From JACCRE01 sp049790855 (lineage in GTDB: Bacteria > Planctomycetota > Planctomycetia > Planctomycetales > Planctomycetaceae), in NCBI GenBank assembly GCA_049790855.1, contig JBAQZJ010000109.1:1-35799 (forward strand): a stretch of 35,799 nucleotides of DNA. Direction: 5' to 3'. A program made the position numbers and the translations under genes. This document shows positions 21,326 to 30,265 of this stretch, in pieces (the first letter of the stretch is position 1; each line of letters begins with the position of its first letter). The notes beneath the pieces are model-generated. The model was not told the DNA's origin. It searched no databases and saw nothing but the letters and a program-made list of their open reading frames with translations.

Positions 21326-22612
21326 GTGTCGGCGACCGCGGTCATCGGGCTGCAATGGGGTGACGAGGCGAAAGGAAAATTCGTCGATCTGTTGACGGAT
21401 GAGCACGAGATCGTCGTGCGCTATCTCGGCGGAAACAACGCGGGGCATACGGTCGTCCGCGACGGTCAGACGTACAAGCTCTCGCTGCTGCCGGCCGGCA
21501 TTCTCAGCCCCAAGGTCACGAGCGTCATCGCGACGGGCGTCGTCATCAATCCGAAGGCGCTGCTCGACGAAATCGCGTCGATCGCCGGCCGGATCGGCAA
21601 TCCCGAAGGCCGACTGCTGATTTCCGATCGCGCGCACGTCATCTTCCCCTATCACATGCGGGAAGAAGCGCTGCTCGAAGGGCGGCGCCAGCAGGGCGAA
21701 GCGATCGGTACGACGATGCGGGGCATCGGCACCTGCTACCGCGACAAATACGGACGAACGCATGCGATCCGGCTTGGCGACGTGCTGCGTCCCGAGGTGC
21801 TTCGCAAGCGGCTACGCGAGGTCGTCGCCGATAAGAATCTCTTGCTGACGGCGTTCGACGGCGCGCACCAGCCGTTCGACGCGGACGCCGTTTGCGACGA
21901 GTATCTTGGCTATGGCGAGCGATTGCGCCCCTACGTCACCGACACGACCGCCTTCCTGCATCGCGCCGTCGATGAGAAGAAGCGACTGCTGTTCGAGGGC
22001 GCCCAGGGAAGCTTGCTCGACATTGACCACGGTACGTTTCCGTACGTCACCAGTTCGAATTCCTCGGGGTGCGGCGTTCATCCCGGCAGCGGTGTGCCCG
22101 AACGTTACATCGACCGCATGCTGGGCGTCGTGAAGGCCTACACGACTCGCGTCGGCGGCGGCCCGTTCGTCACCGAATTGAATGATGAGACTGGACAGCG
22201 GATCCGCGACCGCGGTCACGAGTACGGCACCGTCACGGGCCGTCCGCGCCGGTGCGGCTGGTTCGACGCCGTCGCCGCCGGTTACGCCGCTCGCCTTGCC
22301 GGCGTCGACTGCCTGGCGGTCGCGCTGCTCGACGTGCTCGACGGCTTCTCGGAACTGAAAATCTGCGAGGCGTACGAGATCGACGGTACGCGAACGACCG
22401 ATTTTCCGAGCCATGCCGACGACCTGGCCCGCGCCAAGCCGATCTTCCGCACGCTCCCCGGCTGGACCGAGGACACAAGCACGGCCCGCAAGCTCTCCGG
22501 CCTGCCGGCCAGCGCCCGGAAGTATCTCGACACCATCCAGGATCTGATCGGCGCGAAGATCGCCTACGTCGGCGTCGGGCCGGACCGGGAACAGACGATT
22601 GTGGTCAACTGA
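21326..22612 (+). CDS. purA: Adenylosuccinate synthase
   Basis: A 428-residue enzyme that makes adenylosuccinate from IMP, aspartate and GTP, the first committed step to AMP. The N-terminal GLQWGDEAKGK loop carries the catalytic Asp and Lys. GGNNAGHTV carries the catalytic His. LFEGAQGSLLDIDHGTFPYVTSS and TVTGRPRRCGWFDAV are further signatures. I favour the GTG at 21326 with AAAGG upstream; a TTG five codons earlier (21311) is possible but lies within the likely binding site. The 193-bp gap before it shows no clear promoter. Confidence 0.96.
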   Translation: MSATAVIGLQWGDEAKGKFVDLLTDEHEIVVRYLGGNNAGHTVVRDGQTYKLSLLPAGILSPKVTSVIATGVVINPKALLDEIASIAGRIGNPEGRLLISDRAHVIFPYHMREEALLEGRRQQGEAIGTTMRGIGTCYRDKYGRTHAIRLGDVLRPEVLRKRLREVVADKNLLLTAFDGAHQPFDADAVCDEYLGYGERLRPYVTDTTAFLHRAVDEKKRLLFEGAQGSLLDIDHGTFPYVTSSNSSGCGVHPGSGVPERYIDRMLGVVKAYTTRVGGGPFVTELNDETGQRIRDRGHEYGTVTGRPRRCGWFDAVAAGYAARLAGVDCLAVALLDVLDGFSELKICEAYEIDGTRTTDFPSHADDLARAKPIFRTLPGWTEDTSTARKLSGLPASARKYLDTIQDLIGAKIAYVGVGPDREQTIVVN

Positions 22613-22757
22613 AGCGCGTCGAACGGACCTCGGTGGCGAGCCTTCCGAGCCACGGCTATCATGCCCGCGGTCGACGCCGGATCGGACCATTGGCCGGCAC
22701 AGCCAGCCTTCGATCGATCGTGAATCGCGAATAGTCACTTCCAAGCATGGGCGGCGG

Positions 22758-23943
<1,186 letters not shown>

Positions 23944-23945
<2 letters not shown>

Positions 23946-24042
23946 CTGTCGGCCCTCAGCTTTCAGCCCCTACTAACCTCCTGACGAATGGAGCCGCGCC
24001 GCTTTCGCTATCACGAAAACTGATAGCTGAGAGCTGACGGCT
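23944..24042. repeat. Inverted arrays of a TGANNGC heptamer between sucC and sucD
   Basis: On the plus strand, 24021-24048 reads as four tandem 7-mers: TGATAGC, TGAGAGC, TGACGGC, TGATCGC. Opposite-strand copies of the same 7-mer (TGAAAGC, TGAGGGC, CGACAGC) fill 23945-23966. The two arrays are inverted: 23944-23966 and 24020-24042 pair at 19 of 23 positions around a 53-nt loop. The left array overlaps the sucC stop codon. Confidence 0.75.
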
Positions 24043-24058
24043 GATCGCTTCCCTCGCC

Positions 24059-24964
24059 ATGTCCATCCTCGTCGACAAAAATACGAAGATCATCACCCAG
24101 GGCATCACCGGCAATGCCGGGCTGTTTCACAGCCAGCAGTGCCGGGCCTACGCCGCCGAGCATCGGCCCGGCGAGGACGTGCTCGTGGGCGGCGTGACAC
24201 CGGGCAAGGGCGGGACGGAGGTCGACGGCTTCGCCGTCTTCAACACCGTCGAAGAGGCGAAGCGGAAGACCGGTGCGAACTGCAGCCTGATCTTCGTGCC
24301 GCCGCCGTTCGCCGCCGACGCCATCATGGAATCGGCCGACGCGGGCATGGACCTGATCGTCGCGATCACCGAGGGCATCCCGGTGCTCGACATGGTCAAA
24401 GCCTACGACTACGTCGCGAAGACGAACTGCCGGCTCGTGGGGCCGAACTGCCCCGGCGTCATCACGCCGGGCGTCGCCAAGATCGGCATCATGCCGGGTT
24501 ACATCCACTCGCCGGGCAGCGTCGGTCTCATCAGCAAGAGCGGCACGCTGACTTATGAAGCGGCGTGGCAGCTCGGCAATCTCGGGCTGGGCCAGAGCAC
24601 CGCTGTGGGCATCGGCGGTGATCCGATCATCGGCACGACGTTCATCGACCTGCTCGAAGAGTTCCAGGCCGACCCGGGAACCGAAGCGATCCTGCTCATC
24701 GGCGAGATCGGCGGCACCGCCGAGATCGAAGCCGCCGGCTACATCAAGGAGCACATCACCAAACCCTGTGCGGCCTTCATCGCCGGCCAGACGGCCCCTC
24801 CCGGCAAGCGGATGGGCCATGCCGGCGCGATCATCTCGGGCGGGCAGGGAACCGCGGCCGAGAAGATCGAAGCCTTGAAGGCCGCCGGCGTCGAGGTCGC
24901 TCTCAGCCCGGGGGAGATGGGCGCGGCGATGAAGCGGGCGATCGAACGGCACAGTCAACAATAA
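24059..24964 (+). CDS. sucD: Succinate-CoA ligase (ADP-forming), alpha subunit
   Basis: A 301-residue subunit. The CoA-binding Rossmann domain starts SILVDKNTKIITQGITGNAGLFH. The phosphorylated histidine is His254 in MGHAGAIISGG. It pairs with SucC upstream to form the ADP- or GDP-dependent TCA enzyme making succinate from succinyl-CoA. It starts at the ATG at 24059; a clear Shine-Dalgarno is not visible. Confidence 0.97.
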   Translation: MSILVDKNTKIITQGITGNAGLFHSQQCRAYAAEHRPGEDVLVGGVTPGKGGTEVDGFAVFNTVEEAKRKTGANCSLIFVPPPFAADAIMESADAGMDLIVAITEGIPVLDMVKAYDYVAKTNCRLVGPNCPGVITPGVAKIGIMPGYIHSPGSVGLISKSGTLTYEAAWQLGNLGLGQSTAVGIGGDPIIGTTFIDLLEEFQADPGTEAILLIGEIGGTAEIEAAGYIKEHITKPCAAFIAGQTAPPGKRMGHAGAIISGGQGTAAEKIEALKAAGVEVALSPGEMGAAMKRAIERHSQQ

Positions 24965-24985
24965 CCTTCAACCGAAGACCCTGAG

Positions 24986-25735
24986 ATGGCTTCCACTCCG
25001 CAGTATCGACCAGGCGGCGTGTTGTTGACCGTGACGACGGTCCTGATGGGGTCCTTTATCGCACTCACGGTCATTTCGATCGGTTCAGACGCTCTTGAGT
25101 GGCGACTCCTCAGCGAGATTGAAAGCGGCCCCGAGCCGACTCCGGAGCGGATCGAAGCAAGCGATTTGCGACAGGCAGCCATCGGCTTCGTGTACACCGG
25201 GCTCTATCTCGTACTGGCGATCGCATATCTTCGCAGCCTGTACGTGCTGAACCGAAATGCGCGTGCTTTGGGTGCCGACGATATGAGTACCTCACCCGGC
25301 TGGACCGTCGGGTGGTTCTTCGTGCCGATCGCCAGTTTGTTCAAGCCGTTTCAAGCGGTTCGCGACCTATGGAAGGCGAGTGTGCCAACCGCCGGGCGTT
25401 GGCAGGAGAACCGATCCTCTCCGATCGTCGGCTGGTGGTGGGCCTTCTATCTGATTTCAGCGTTCTTCGGTCAGGCGACGTTTCGCACGTCTTTGAGCGC
25501 CGAGACGATCGACCAATTTCAGATCGCAAGCGGCGTCAGCATCGCCGGCGGACTGTTCGACCTACCGCTGTCGGTGCTGGCCATTCTCCTCCTGCGACGC
25601 CTATTTTCGATGCAGGAGGAGAAGTACGCCCGATACGGTGAATCGTCGGCGACGGAACCCGCGTGTCCCGCCTGCGGCGAAGTCCGGCAGACCGGAGACT
25701 TCGCGTGCCCCGTCTGCGGGCATGCCTTCGCATGA
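24986..25735 (+). CDS. DUF4328 membrane protein with C-terminal zinc ribbon
   Basis: A 249-residue integral membrane protein. Hydrophobic segments lie at about residues 12-34, 66-84, 105-120, 148-165 and 182-205. The segment SPGWTVGWFFVPIASLFKPFQAVRDLWKAS is the hallmark of DUF4328 (shown here as its key part, WFFVPIASLFKPFQA). Near the C-terminus, CPACGEVRQTGDFACPVCG is a four-cysteine zinc ribbon, probably cytoplasmic. Function unknown. It starts 21 bp after sucD and may be co-transcribed with it, but a metabolic link is not evident. Confidence 0.8.
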   Translation: MASTPQYRPGGVLLTVTTVLMGSFIALTVISIGSDALEWRLLSEIESGPEPTPERIEASDLRQAAIGFVYTGLYLVLAIAYLRSLYVLNRNARALGADDMSTSPGWTVGWFFVPIASLFKPFQAVRDLWKASVPTAGRWQENRSSPIVGWWWAFYLISAFFGQATFRTSLSAETIDQFQIASGVSIAGGLFDLPLSVLAILLLRRLFSMQEEKYARYGESSATEPACPACGEVRQTGDFACPVCGHAFA

Positions 25736-25744
25736 GTTCGAGCA

Positions 25745-25773
25745 GGCGAGCGGGGGGCGTCAGCCCTCCGAGT
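25745..25773 (+). repeat. REP palindrome, copy 1
   Basis: A 29-bp unit, GGCGAGC then GGGGGGC-GTCA-GCCCTCC then GAGT. The core is a stem with a GTCA loop, with one stem mismatch. It is the exact reverse complement of copy 2 across 88 bp. Confidence 0.85.
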
Positions 25774-25854
25774 TCGTGCCTCATTAAGCGAGTGCTTGCC
25801 TTATCAAGAGCGCGCACTTGCAAGGCGTCAATCGCCGGGGGCATGCTTGGCTGA

Positions 25855-26446
25855 TCAGCGTACTCGGAGGGCTGACGCCCCCCGCTCGCCAAGAAAGCGT
25901 AGCGCTTCGTCCGCGAGCCAGACGATCAGCGGATTCGGCTGGTCTCGCACATATTCGATCGCTGATCGGAGCGCCGCTGCACCTTCCTTCTTTCGTTTGG
26001 AGCCGGACTCGGTCCACCAGGTTCCGCTTGCTGGTTTCTGCCAGCGCCGAGTCAACGCCCGGCTTCCATAACTCTTGAAATCGCGGAGCAACGTCTCCGG
26101 GTCGGGATCGCCCGGAACGCCGACGACCAGATGCACGTGGCAGGCCATGACCGCTGCCGCGAGCAGGCGCCGGTGACGGTACTCAGCCGTTTCGAGGAAT
26201 TGTGAGACCAGAACGTCGGCCTGCGGGGTGCGGGGCCATCAGGAAGAGGGGCGGACATTTGAGTTTCGCACAAGCGGCATGTTTCAGTCCCGGCATGTCG
26301 ATGTCGTGCGGCGTCAGGAAGGCATCGTGTTCGACGCGAGGTCCGTCACCGTCCTTCACCCGGCTGACGAAGCCGCGTTCATCGCCCGGCAGCCAGCTTC
26401 CATACGTCGTCCACGTCAAGAGCCAGAAGCGATCGCAGCCGAACAT
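25855..26446 (-). pseudogene. REP-associated tyrosine transposase (RAYT, Y1/HUH type), frameshifted
   Basis: The N-terminal frame starts at the ATG at 26446 (MFGCDRFWLLTWTTYGSWL, preceded by AGGTG) and runs through GFVSRVKDGDGPRVEHDAF to about LKCPPLFLMAPH. The C-terminal frame continues with ADVLVSQFLETAEYRHRRLL and MACHVHLVVGVPGDPDPETL, the HUH metal motif being His-Val-His. It then has WWTESGS and the likely nucleophile Tyr in IEYVRDQPNPLIVW. The frames differ by one base (592 nt in total), with the shift at about 26221-26245. The reconstructed protein is about 197 residues, normal for RAYTs. The last residues, GERGASALRVR, are encoded by REP copy 2. Single-strand REP mobilisation is the family's presumed role. 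Confidence 0.8.
25862..25890 (-). repeat. REP palindrome, copy 2
   Basis: The exact reverse complement of copy 1. It overlaps the 3' end of the RAYT reading frame, whose stop lies 5 bp beyond it. Confidence 0.85.
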
Positions 26447-26463
26447 GACTCACCTGTTGGCAA

Positions 26464-26492
26464 GGCGAGCGGGGGGCGTCAGCCCCCCGAGT
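26464..26492 (+). repeat. REP palindrome, copy 3
   Basis: Matches copy 1 at 28 of 29 positions; its GGGGGGC-GTCA-GCCCCCC stem is perfect. It lies 17 bp upstream of the RAYT start codon. Confidence 0.85.
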
Positions 26493-26518
26493 ACGCACGT
26501 CTGAGGGTTAATGAACGA

Positions 26519-26547
26519 ACTCGGAGGGCTGACGCCCCCCGCTCGCC
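26519..26547 (-). repeat. REP palindrome, copy 4
   Basis: Identical to copy 2 and inverted to copy 3 across 26 bp, so copies 3 and 4 can form one long hairpin. It ends 5 bp from the ndk stop and could act as a 3'-end structure of the ndk transcript. Confidence 0.85.
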
Positions 26548-26552
26548 GACGT

Positions 26553-27020
26553 TCAGCCTTCGTCGCTGGCGAAAAGCCATGAGCCGATCGCGTCGTCGGC
26601 CACGAACAGTTCTTCGGCCTTGAAGTACAACTCGATCTCGCGCTTCGCCGCGTCGGGGCCGTCGCTGCCGTGGATCAGGTTCATTTGCCGCGAGAGACCG
26701 AGGTCGCCGCGGATCGTTCCCGGAGGGGCCTGACGGCCGTTCGTCGGCCCCATCAGCGTCCGCACGACGGCGACAGCTTCCGGGCCTTCGGCACAGATCG
26801 CGACGACGGGGCCGGACGTGATGAACTCTTCCAGAGCCGGGTAGAACGGCTTCTCGACGTGCTCTGCGTAGTGCCGCTTCGACAGTTCCGGCGTGATGCG
26901 AATCTGCTTCAGGCCGACGATCTTCAAGCCTTTGTCTTCCAGACGGGCGAGAATGTGCCCCGTCAGGCGTCGCTGGACGGCGTCGGGCTTGATGAGGACG
27001 AGAGTGCGTTCCAGAGCCAT
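26553..27020 (-). CDS. ndk: Nucleoside diphosphate kinase
   Basis: A 155-residue enzyme that equalises NTP pools by transferring a phosphate through a phospho-histidine. Family signatures are ERTLVLIKPDAVQRRLTG at the start, MGPTNGRQAPPGTIRGDLG, and NLIHGSDGPDAAKREI, where His117 is the phosphorylated residue. I start at the ATG at 27020 with AGGA upstream; longer in-frame versions run into an intergenic inverted repeat. It is 90 bp downstream of carA on the same strand. Its 3' end abuts REP copy 4. Confidence 0.97.
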   Translation of the reverse strand: MALERTLVLIKPDAVQRRLTGHILARLEDKGLKIVGLKQIRITPELSKRHYAEHVEKPFYPALEEFITSGPVVAICAEGPEAVAVVRTLMGPTNGRQAPPGTIRGDLGLSRQMNLIHGSDGPDAAKREIELYFKAEELFVADDAIGSWLFASDEG

Positions 27021-27048
27021 CGAGGAATCCTGTGGGGCCGAGTGATTA

Positions 27049-27100
27049 TTGGTGGTCTGGTGCCTGGTATTGGGGCGTCTGAAGACCACCAGACCACCAA
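27049..27100. repeat. 14-bp perfect inverted repeat between carA and ndk
   Basis: TTGGTGGTCTGGTG (27049-27062) is repeated in inverse at 27087-27100 with a 24-nt loop. There is no U-run, so it is not a standard terminator. It fills most of the 90-bp gap and would sit in the ndk leader if the two genes are co-transcribed. Confidence 0.8.
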
Positions 27101-27110
27101 GCACGAGACG

Positions 27111-28241
<1,131 letters not shown>

Positions 28242-28290
28242 GGGCAGGGCGGTGTGGAGGGTTTGGACTTCTGTAACAAAGGCGGCGCGC

Positions 28291-28325
28291 AAAAAAAAGA
28301 GACCGCCGAGAAACGGCGGTCTCTT
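28291..28325 (-). terminator. Intrinsic terminator after the ArsR-type gene
   Basis: A perfect 12-bp stem (28297-28308 with 28314-28325), a 5-nt loop, and a run of eight T residues on the minus strand (28298-28291). It lies 40 bp past the regulator's stop and 50 bp before the carA start, so it should end the regulator transcript and give carA a separate promoter. Confidence 0.92.
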
Positions 28326-28364
28326 GATCGAAACGAACGAACGTCAGCGTCACGCACGACAGGG

Positions 28365-28760
28365 TCAGCCTTGTTGAGACAGAATGAAGTCCTCGAACCG
28401 AACTTGCTCCGTCTCGGGATCGCGGATGTTGCTGAACAGCTCGCCCATCAACTGGTGAAAGTGGTTCCGACAGATCGAATAGAAATTGTGCTTGCCGTCG
28501 CGACGCGCCTCGATCAGTCCGGCGACGCGCAGCAGTGCAAGATGGTGGCTGACGGCCGGCTGGCTCTGTCCGAGCTTTTCACACAGCGCCGTGACGTGCA
28601 GTTCGCCTTCCCGCATCAGATAGAGCAGGATTCGCAGCCGTGTTTCGTCGGAGAGCAGCTTGAACACCTGGACGAGATCTTTCTCCAGATGCGTCGGCAA
28701 CTCCGGGAAGCCGTTCCGGGCTTCGTGTTGCATTTCAGGTTCCACGACGTTTGCGATCAT
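28365..28760 (-). CDS. ArsR/SmtB-family winged-helix regulator
   Basis: A 131-residue predicted DNA-binding repressor. The winged-helix core runs through VQVFKLLSDETRLRILLYLM, ALCEKLGQSQPAVSHHLALLRVAGL (recognition helix) and a wing ARRDGKHNFYSICRN. The alpha-3 metal site of ArsR (ELCVCDL) is replaced by ELHVTALCEKL, so the usual Cys pair is missing. It may sense something other than arsenic-type metals or act constitutively. I start at the ATG at 28760, giving MIANVVEPEMQ. A TTG at 28790 is possible but has no binding site. No target gene is obvious next door; it is transcribed away from the SDR operon. Confidence 0.85.
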   Translation of the reverse strand: MIANVVEPEMQHEARNGFPELPTHLEKDLVQVFKLLSDETRLRILLYLMREGELHVTALCEKLGQSQPAVSHHLALLRVAGLIEARRDGKHNFYSICRNHFHQLMGELFSNIRDPETEQVRFEDFILSQQG

Positions 28761-29500
28761 TGTGTGGTTCTCGCCTCTAGCGCCCGCCAAGGGAATCGAT
28801 CGACCTTACGTTCGCGATTGGCCGGTCGCTTGTGAAAAATCTCAGCCTGCGGAATATGCGAAGGCGGTGTCCGCCTTTTCAAACTCCGAAGGGCAGTCAG
28901 GAAGTGTTTACAGTCGCCGACCCGCGAAAACTCTCCCGCAGGAGAATCCGCAGCCTCATCCGTGATTTCGTGACCAGAAGAAAGGCAATGGTTGCGTCGA
29001 CGGCACGCAGATGGGATTGTCTCAAACAGGTGGAACGAATCCTCCCCTGACCGCCGGGGGATTCCATCCAGTTCCCGCTCATTATCGCCGTCGCGTCGTG
29101 CATCGTCAACAAGACTTATCTGGATTTACTTGCGCGTCCCTGTCGAGCCATGATCGACCATGACTCAACAGGCGGACACTCCAAGTCGCACGCCGGTTCC
29201 CGCAGGAAAACGGCAGGCGTTGAAGAACGTCCACCGATGCCCGATCGTGCTCCAGCCTCCCTCCATTCGATTCTCTGAGTTGGATTGCTCGACGACGGCA
29301 ACCTCGATGCGGCAGCATCATCCCTTCGCACGGCGGAAACGCAACGGCCGAAGACGGCGATTCATCGAAAATACGGCGAATTGACCCGAAGAAATCAGTG
29401 GTTTCCCGATCTCGGCCTCTGGAAAACCCAGTTCCTGCGACGATTCGTCGCAGCGAGGCGGCATTGACGCATCTGTTCCCCTGTCCCGAAGGCCCACCCT
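28761..29500. other. 740-bp gap with no convincing gene
   Basis: This is the divergent region between the ArsR-type regulator and the SDR operon. Short open frames exist (for example 28832-29050 and 29160-29384, plus strand), but their translations are Arg/Ser-rich without recognisable motifs. It has no T-loop of a tRNA and no clear intrinsic terminator. It may hold promoters for both sides and decayed sequence. Confidence 0.5.
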
Positions 29501-30265
29501 GTGAGCGACTTTGCCAGACTTGAGGGTCGGTCGGCCGTCGTGACGGGCGCGTCGTCCGGCATCGGACGCGCCATCGCTATGGAGTTTGCCGCCGCAGGCT
29601 GCCGCGTCTTTCTTACGTGCCGCTCATCGGCCGACCGACTCGACGAGACCAGCAACGCCATCAGATCGGCGGGCGGATCGGCGGAAGTGTTCGTCGGCGA
29701 TCTCGTCGACGCCACCGTGCGGCTCCGGCTGATTGAAGAAGCCTGGAATCGATACGGCCCCGTCGCGATCTGGGTCAATAACGCCGGTGCCGACGTTCTG
29801 ACGGGCGAAGGGTCGAAACTGTCGTTCGACGAGAAACTGAGACGACTGTGGGAAGTCGACGTTGCGGCGACTCTCGATCTGTCGCGAGCTATCGGGCGAC
29901 GGATGGAGCGAGCGGGGGGGGGCGTGCTGCTGACGGTCGGCTGGGACCAGGCTGACCGCGGGATGGAAGGAGACAGCGGGGAATTGTTTGCCACCGCGAA
30001 GAATGCCATCATGGGATTCACGCGATCGCTCGCCGTCAGCCTGGCTCCAGCCGTACGGGTGAATTGCGTGGCACCCGGCTGGATTCAGACGGCTTGGGGC
30101 GAGGGTGCAGGGAAGTACTGGCAGGAACGCTTGGTTCGCGAGACCCCGCTCGGGCGCTGGGGCACGCCAGAAGACATCGCGAAAGCGGCACGGTTTCTGT
30201 GCAGCGACGACGCGGCGTTCATTACCGGGCAGATTCTCAACGTCAATGGCGGGGCGGTACGGTAG
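29501..30265 (+). CDS. SDR-family protein with altered catalytic site, in a pterin-type operon
   Basis: A 254-residue short-chain dehydrogenase/reductase. The NAD(P)-binding motif is GASSGIG at residues 16-22 and NNAG at 93-96. The usual YxxxK appears as F163-x3-K167 (LFATAKNAIMGFTRSLA), so the catalytic Tyr is Phe. The Ser normally in the ISS strand is also missing (VLLTVGWDQADRG). The C-terminus VNCVAPGWIQTAWG and ITGQILNVNGG is standard. GTG start at 29501 with GAAGG upstream. It abuts the DHPS-like gene (TAG then GTG), so translation is likely coupled. By context I infer a pterin or dihydromethanopterin reductase like FolM or PTR1, but this is not shown by motif. Confidence 0.85.
   Translation: MSDFARLEGRSAVVTGASSGIGRAIAMEFAAAGCRVFLTCRSSADRLDETSNAIRSAGGSAEVFVGDLVDATVRLRLIEEAWNRYGPVAIWVNNAGADVLTGEGSKLSFDEKLRRLWEVDVAATLDLSRAIGRRMERAGGGVLLTVGWDQADRGMEGDSGELFATAKNAIMGFTRSLAVSLAPAVRVNCVAPGWIQTAWGEGAGKYWQERLVRETPLGRWGTPEDIAKAARFLCSDDAAFITGQILNVNGGAVR

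Larger units (their letters stand above)
25745..26547. mobile_element. REP element with RAYT transposase gene (REPtron)
   Basis: A RAYT gene on the minus strand is bounded by four 29-bp REP-like palindromes arranged as two inverted pairs (25745/25862 and 26464/26519). REP-associated tyrosine transposases are known to be flanked by REP pairs in this way. I see no target-site duplication. The unit lies between the DUF4328 gene and ndk, ending 5 bp short of the ndk stop codon. Confidence 0.75.

Noticed and set aside
25745..26547. The four 29-bp repeats as a possible CRISPR array
   Set aside because: The copies are in alternating orientation with very uneven spacing and flank a RAYT gene; there are no cas genes.
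28832..29467. Small open frames of 60-74 codons in the gap before the SDR operon
   Set aside because: They lack good ribosome binding sites and recognisable motifs, and their composition resembles shadow frames.
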